Below, piece by piece: positions 60,201-64,000 of a stretch of 64,000 bases of DNA. This DNA is from Candidatus Leptofilum gracile (lineage in GTDB: Bacteria > Chloroflexota > Anaerolineae > Promineifilales > Promineifilaceae). A model generated the notes under the pieces. The model saw only the letters and a list, made by a program, of their open reading frames with translations, was not told where the DNA came from and ran no database searches. Within the stretch, counting starts at the first letter, position 1. The number at the start of each line of letters is the position of its first letter. The stretch spans positions 434,001-498,000 of the forward strand of contig JADJOJ010000007.1 in the NCBI GenBank assembly GCA_016713825.1, read 5' to 3'. Position numbers and translations under genes: made by a program.

Positions 60201-60444
60201 TGGCCTTACAACCACCTCCGAAGATACCAACGGTGCCTGGGTAGCCAGCAACGGCGATCTCTACTTCACCACCACCGGCACAGTTGGCGTCACCGGCGTC
60301 AGCGGCACCGGCACCGACATCCTCAGCTGTAATGGGGGCAACCGGGGCAGCGGCACCTCGTGCAGCAGCTTCTCCCTCTACTGGGACGGTTCAGCCAACG
60401 GCTTCGGCAACGAAATCACCGACGGCATTCACATTCAACCGTAA
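57286..60444 (+). CDS. Large secreted protein: propeller-like domain, P/Homo B domain, Thr-Pro linker, FDGSDVGL repeats
   Basis: A 1052-aa exported protein. The signal peptide is MKLFGKAARIGGLSLLLFGG IW. Residues ~150-560 are beta-rich (PPDPELAVGPNHIIAVVNVA). A proprotein-convertase P domain at ~585-725 has STDVPKTISTSGTPSVSSLL, LNGTHTWINDLDFNLISPSG and NGTWTLRIDDNANLDGGSLS. It is flanked by linkers rich in PTATNTPTPTNT (~566-585 and 727-797). The C-terminal ~250 residues contain four units around SLYFDGSDVGLTTTSEDIDA spaced ~65-75 residues. GGAGGAAGG precedes ATG 57286. P domains usually assist subtilases, but no protease domain is present, so an adhesive or calcium-binding surface role is likely. 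Confidence 0.8.
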   Translation: MKLFGKAARIGGLSLLLFGGIWLLSLASGPSPESLERQQAIQAFAPVDIGDRDAIGPVQENGYAFPTTVNLANVPAGVYDPNNQYDRWQRGEIDLQEAFFRLPEAEMSLLQTEALSLASSENIQLAPTGPSLQAPAAGVSFDSIDFTECCGGGGNVPPDPELAVGPNHIIAVVNVAFEIYDKSGNSLVGPTTFASFMASDPNCTGVFDPNALYDEREDRFILGIDADGTHYCLAVSQTGDPTGSWNIYSFVTGSSSIFFDYPHAGVGNDAIYMGANMFNNTSGSFLDSRIWAFNKAQMYAGQAAASVMRNLGSNDDTPQPLNLHGWNQGTWPLSGPHYFITETGYNGADHSIYSWSNPFGSNSFSTVGVVNLNTATGVTAASTVSFPQASGGTLQGNDWRPQDFEYRNGFAWTTMAIGCNPGSGTVNCVRWAQINPATATVVNAGVYSSNGEYRQFPDLAVNHCDDMAVGYTKSSSSIFPSIYVTGRQSTDPAGTLQAEVLLKAGEISYTSFETAAPRRWGDYTEMTIDPNGTTFWYLGEYSKNTGTTQGRWGTYIGSYSFGSCTTGPTPTPGPTATATNTPAPTNTPVPGTCTVYNSTDVPKTISTSGTPSVSSLLNISGSGTIGDLNVLNLNGTHTWINDLDFNLISPSGTEVQIMARSCSSQDNFNLNLDDEAAPGSWPCPPTGGGTYQPSNPLSTFDGQNANGTWTLRIDDNANLDGGSLSGWSLEVCTVGIPATATNTPIPPTATNTPTATNTAVPPTPTNTPTNTSVPPTATNTPTPTNTAIPPTATNTPTPGGAAVIYVSSSSNGNAGGVAFNDEDIMRYDTGTGIWSLYFDGSDVGITGDVNAFAMLPDGSILMSFDSSTTAGGAGTVADADIVQFVPTSLGSTTAGSFSLYFDGSDVGLTTTSEDIDAIEIAADGRILISTVGNPGVTGLTGLADEDMFAFSASSLGSSTSGTWSYYFDGSDVGLTTTSEDTNGAWVASNGDLYFTTTGTVGVTGVSGTGTDILSCNGGNRGSGTSCSSFSLYWDGSANGFGNEITDGIHIQP

Positions 60445-60457
60445 AAATTCGTCTTTC

Positions 60458-60491
60458 AGACCTGTCAGGTTTTCAAAAACCTGACAGGTCT
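60458..60491. repeat. AGACCTGTCAGGTTTT palindromic repeat
   Basis: AGACCTGTCAGGTTTT (from 60458) and AAAACCTGACAGGTCT (to 60491) are perfect arms around one base. It lies 14 bp after the secreted-protein stop and just before a strong terminator. Confidence 0.8.
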
Positions 60492-60500
60492 CTTTAGCAA

Positions 60501-60531
60501 AAGAGTCTTGCTTCGGCAAGGCTCTTTTTTT
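60501..60531 (+). terminator. Strong rho-independent terminator (UUCG loop)
   Basis: GAGTCTTGC (60503-60511), loop TTCG, GCAAGGCTC (60516-60524) with one G-T pair, then TTTTTTT (60525-60531). It is the best intrinsic terminator in the window and ends the secreted-protein transcript. Confidence 0.92.
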
Positions 60532-60581
60532 GCCATTTGCCCTTATCCTCGCTATGCTTACAAACTGCATGGGCGCTAGAC

Positions 60582-60640
60582 AGACCCAAAGGTTTGTCCT
60601 GAATCATGTGAAAAATGTTACCACCAAACCCTTTGGGTCT
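60582..60640. repeat. AGACCCAAAGGTTTG/AAACCCTTTGGGTCT element, copy 2
   Basis: AGACCCAAAGGTTTG (60582-60596) and AAACCCTTTGGGTCT (60626-60640) are imperfect arms around 29 bp. The right arm ends just before the mutS ribosome site (GGAG at 60644-60647), so a folded arm could affect mutS translation. Copy 1 is 45662-45725. Confidence 0.78.
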
Positions 60641-60652
60641 TATGGAGTAAGC

Positions 60653-63267
60653 ATGGCCAACAGCAGTGTCACCCCCAGCCGTCAACAATATTTAGACATC
60701 AAAGCGCAGCATCAGGATGCGATTGTTTTCTTTCGCCTGGGTGACTTTTACGAGACGTTTGACGACGACGCCAAATTGGCGGCCGAGGTGCTGGACCTGG
60801 TGCTGACCAGCCGCCCGCAGGGCAAAAACCAGCGCACGCCGATGGCGGGCGTGCCTTACCATGCCGCCGAAGGGTACATCGCCCGGCTCATTGCCAAGGG
60901 GTACAAGGTGGCGCTGTGCGAGCAAATTGGCGACGCCTCGCAAATTAAGGGGCTGATGCCCCGTGAAGTGGTGCGCGTTTTTACCGCCGGTACGGTGATC
61001 GAGCCGGGCATGCTGGATGCGGGGCGGAACAATTATTTAACGGCCGTTCTCCTCGAAGGCGACCGCGTGGGGCTGGCCTATGCCGATGTGACCACCGGCG
61101 AATTTGCCACCACGCAGTTTAACGGCCGTCGCCGCCTCACTGAAGAGCTGGCCCGCCTGGACCCCGCCGAGCTGCTGCTGCCAGACAGCGAGCTGGCTTA
61201 TGCAGGCGAAGCCAAAGCGATCAGCCGCCTGCCCGATTGGCGCTTTGAAGAGGGCAACGCCCGGCAAACCTTGCTGCGCCACTTCGGCGTCGAGTCGCTC
61301 TCCGCCTTTGGCTGCGAGGGCAAATCGCTGGCCACGCGGGCAGCCGGGGCGATTTTGTATTACCTGCAAGAGACGCAAAAAGGGGCCGTGGGGCAGATTC
61401 AGCGGCTGGCAACCTACAGCGTCGAAGGGTTCATGGCGCTGGACACGGCCACCCGGCGCAATCTGGAGCTCACCGAATCGCTGGGCGGCGAGCGCAGCGG
61501 CTCGCTGCTGCGGGTGCTGAACAAAACCGTCACGCCGATGGGGGCGCGGCTGCTGCGCGACCGGATTTCGCGGCCGCTGCTGGATGTGGATTCGCTAAAC
61601 GGCCGTCTCGACCAGGTAGACACATTTTTCAGCAACGCCCTGCTGCGCGCCGACCTGCGGGCCACGCTCAAAGGGCTGCCCGACCTGGAGCGGCTGACCA
61701 ACCGCGTCCTCAGCGGCAAAGCAACGCCGCGCGATTTGGAATACATTGGCGTGGCGCTGACGGCAATTCCAGTAATCGGTAATCAGTTATCGGTGAACGG
61801 TAATCGGTCATCGGTGAACGGTGAGCAGGCTTCCGCTCCGCCGCTCCAATCGCTAATCTCCCAACTGGATGCCTGCACCGAGGCCGCCCGCATCATCGAA
61901 CAGGCCATTGCCCAGGAGGCACCGTCGAACCTGAACAAGATGGGCGTGATCCGCCCTGGCTTTTCGGCCGAGCTGGATGGCGTGATGACCTCATCGGCCC
62001 ATGCGCGGCAGTGGGTGGCGGAGCTGGAACCGCGTGAGCGGGAGCGCAGCGGCATCAGCTCGCTCAAGGTGGGCTTCAACAAGGTTTTTGGCTACTACAT
62101 CGAAGTCACCCGCACCCACAGCGACCGCGTGCCCGACGATTACATCCGCAAGCAAACGCTGACCAACGCCGAGCGGTACATCACCCCAGAGCTGAAGGAG
62201 TACGAAACGCTCATCCTCAACGCCGAGGAGCGCATTTTGGAGATTGAGCGGCGCGTCTTTAGCGAGGTGTGCCAGCAGGTGGCCCAGTACGCCAAGCGGC
62301 TGCTCAAAACAGCCCACGTCCTGGCCCAGCTAGATGTGGCGTCGGCCCTGGCCGAAGCGGCGGCAATGCAAGGCTACGTCCGCCCCGTGCTGACAAATGA
62401 CAACCGGATCGGGATTGTAAACGGCCGTCACCCCGTCGTGGAGCAAACGCTAAAACTAGAGCGTTTTGTGCCCAACAATGTGCAAATGGACGACCGCGAG
62501 CGCATCCAAATCATCACCGGCCCGAATATGGCCGGTAAAAGCACATTCTTAAGACAAGTTGCTTTGGTTGTTTTGATGGCCCAGATTGGCAGCTTTGTGC
62601 CCGCCGACAGCGCCGAAATTGGGCTGGTGGACCGCATCTTCACCCGCATTGGTGCGCACGACGAGCTGCACGCCGGGCGCAGCACCTTCATGGTGGAGAT
62701 GGTCGAAACGGCCGAAATCCTCAACCACGCCACCCACCGCTCCCTGCTCATCCTGGACGAAATTGGCCGAGGTACCAGCACCTACGACGGCCTGGCCATC
62801 GCCTGGGCCATCATCGAATACCTGCACAACCACCCCCGCCTCAAGCCGCGCACCCTTTTTGCCACCCATTACCACGAGCTGGTCGGCCTGGCCGATTTGC
62901 TGCCGCTGGTGAGCAACTACAATGTCGCCGTCGCCGAAGAAGGGGACAAGGTGATCTTTTGCACCAGATTGTGCCCGGCGGGGCGGACCAGAGCTACGGC
63001 ATTCACGTGGGCCAGCTGGCGGGGCTACCGCGCGACGTGATCAATCGGGCCAATGAAATTTTGCTGGAATTGGAGGAACATGCGCCAACAACGGCCGTTG
63101 AACCCAGCCGCCTCGACACTGCCCAGCAAATGGCCCTCTTCCCCGAATCCAGCCCCATTTTGGACGAGCTGGCTGGCCTGGACGTGAACAGCATGTCCCC
63201 GCTGGAAGCGATCAACAAGCTGTATGAGTGGAAACGGCGCTATGCGGACAAAACGGAGCAAAAATGA
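60653..63267 (+). CDS. mutS: DNA mismatch repair protein MutS (one frameshift, one in-frame repeat insertion)
   Basis: About 871 aa if repaired; it binds mismatched DNA and triggers repair. The mismatch-recognition motif FFRLGDFYETF and the connector VGLAYADVTTGEFATTQF are followed by the lever/clamp region (FGYYIEVTRTHSDRVPDDYI). ATPase Walker A is ITGPNMAGKSTFLRQ, Walker B LLILDEIGRGTSTYDGLAIA, and then FATHYHELVGL. The frame breaks after DKVIF at a T4 run (62957-62960); one more T gives LHQIVPGGADQSYGIHVGQL and runs to 63267. Residues ~373-391 come from a dispersed repeat. ATG 60653 has GGAG six bases upstream. Confidence 0.94.
61771..61825. repeat. GGTAATCGGTGAACGGT repeat inserted in frame in mutS
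   Basis: AGTAATCGGTAATCAGTTAT, CGGTGAACGGTAATCGGTCA, TCGGTGAACGGTGAGC match the intergenic units at 24815-24890 and 26815-26928. They are translated here as VIGNQLSVNGNRSSVNGEQ between the core-domain segment LEYIGVALTAIP and PPLQSLISQLDAC. Reading frame is preserved. Confidence 0.88.
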
Positions 63268-63821
63268 GAAAACTCATCTATGGCATGATGGTATCGTTGG
63301 ATGGCTTTGTGGCCCGGCTCGATGGCGCATTGGACTGGGTGCTGATTGACGAGGAAATGCACACCTTCATCAACAATCAGGAGCGCGAGACGGGTTTGTA
63401 TGTGTACGGCCGTAACCTCTACGAAACGATGCGCTACTGGCAAACGGCCGATCAAGACCCCACCCAACCTGCCTATGAACTGGAATATGCCAAAATCTGG
63501 CAGGCCAAGCCCAAGATTGTCTTCTCGGCCACGTTGAACGAGGTGGAAGGCAACACGCAGCTTGTTCGAGAAGACGCGGTTGCGGAAATCCGCCGGTTGA
63601 AACAGGGGGTGGGACTCGACATTGATGTGGGCGGGCCAACGCTGGCCAGCGCGCTCATCCGGCACAACCTGATCGATGAGTACAAACTGTTCCTTCAGCC
63701 AGTGATTTTGGGCGAAGGCATCCCGTTTTTGCCGCCGGGCGTTACGACGATGAACTTGAGGCTGGTGGAAACACGGCCGTTTCAATCCGGCATCGTTTAC
63801 CTGCGCTACCAAACAAAATAG
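63264..63821 (+). CDS. Dihydrofolate reductase-family (RibD C-terminal-like) reductase
   Basis: A 185-aa protein of the DHFR/RibD-C superfamily. MRKLIYGMMVSLDGFVARLD, GLYVYGRNLYETMRYW, KPKIVFSATLNEVEGNTQLV, VGLDIDVGGPTLASALIRHN and DEYKLFLQPVILGEGIPFLP give the typical order of substrate and NADPH-binding motifs (GGxxL-like). It is not a canonical FolA; such proteins are NADPH reductases of unknown substrate. ATG 63264 overlaps the mutS stop by 4 bp (ATGA), with GGAG upstream, so it is coupled to mutS. Confidence 0.87.
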   Translation: MRKLIYGMMVSLDGFVARLDGALDWVLIDEEMHTFINNQERETGLYVYGRNLYETMRYWQTADQDPTQPAYELEYAKIWQAKPKIVFSATLNEVEGNTQLVREDAVAEIRRLKQGVGLDIDVGGPTLASALIRHNLIDEYKLFLQPVILGEGIPFLPPGVTTMNLRLVETRPFQSGIVYLRYQTK

Positions 63822-63858
63822 CCCAAAATTCATTCTGGACGAATTAGAATATTTGTTC

Positions 63859-63864
63859 TATAAT
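63859..63864 (+). promoter_or_regulatory. Possible -10 box with adjacent AGAA-N6-TTCT palindrome
   Basis: TATAAT at 63859-63864 overlaps the end of AGAATATTTGTTCT (63846-63859), an imperfect palindrome placed like an operator. It lies about 105 bp before the next start codon. No clear -35 is present. Confidence 0.4.
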
Positions 63865-63967
63865 CAATTCGTTATTTGCCCAAAACTCGCTGATTTTTCA
63901 CACCTTCTCTACAACATTCGGGCAACCACAAGATAAACTAACCGACCTTGCGGCTTGAGAGGCTTTT

Positions 63968-64000
63968 ATGAAAGCTCAGACAGTTGAGCAATTGTTGTCC
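63968..64000 (+). CDS. Start of an unidentified gene (truncated by window edge)
   Basis: ATG 63968 has GAGAGG five bases upstream and continues as MKAQTVEQLLS to the last base. Only 11 codons are visible, so no family can be named. The promoter-like sequence at 63846-63864 probably belongs to it. Confidence 0.5.
   Translation, partial: MKAQTVEQLLS

Overview
The window looks like chromosome of a Chloroflexota bacterium, probably Anaerolineae-like. The evidence is moderate-to-high GC coding DNA, a secreted protein ending in a YLPIIIKN-type C-terminus, a BTAD/AAA transcriptional activator, a STAND NTPase fused to a formylglycine-enzyme-like domain, a GT4-GH130 pair, and many palindromic intergenic repeats. 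This placement is an inference. The most striking base-level signal is the octamer palindrome ACGGCCGT. I counted about 100 copies by eye, against roughly 2 expected by chance. They lie in and between genes on both strands and are absent from the IS66 element.

Layout. 0-2.8 kb: phosphonate catabolism (PhnX plus a class III PLP enzyme) and a divergent TetR regulator with twin operators. 3-6.2 kb: GH130 mannoside phosphorylase and a GT4-type glycosyltransferase. 6.3-16.4 kb: a long minus-strand run of stress-type genes (SDR, DUF5661, SPFH, zinc-ribbon protein, two receiver-only proteins, two AI-2E permeases, YtxH, GlsB/YeaQ, CsbD) ending in a NarL-type two-component pair. Two genes here share a conserved upstream element. 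16.6-17.6 kb: a decayed ISAs1-family transposase. 17.7-31 kb: a large secreted protein, uvrC, an M20 peptidase, pcm, a tRNA-dihydrouridine synthase, a crotonase, a membrane flavoprotein-like reductase paired with a stand-alone adenylation enzyme, and a TVP38 membrane protein. 31.36-32.91 kb: a complete IS66-family element with an 8-bp target duplication.

32.9-47.5 kb: an Atg22-like MFS transporter divergent from an XRE regulator, an NmrA-type SDR, a DUF457-like membrane protein, a radical SAM/SPASM protein, a BTAD-AAA-TPR regulator, a RetSat-like oxidoreductase, a CMD/AhpD-like protein whose CxxC is read as Cys-x-x-UGA with a SECIS-like hairpin (probable selenoprotein), a hydroxyacid dehydrogenase, a CBS-ACT protein and an epimerase. 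47.6-64 kb: typA with a terminator-like leader, a two-gene EAD/STAND/FGE conflict-type cassette, a GH13 branching-enzyme-like protein, a dual-specificity phosphatase, a P-domain secreted protein, mutS, a DHFR-like reductase and the start of one more gene.

Cautions. Several otherwise intact genes (GH130, dus, STAND-FGE, mutS) are split by single missing bases, mostly in short homopolymers. I read these as likely sequence errors rather than true pseudogenes. Several repeat families occur both between genes and inside reading frames (mutS, the dus tail, the adenylation-enzyme tail). I saw no rRNA, tRNA or CRISPR array.
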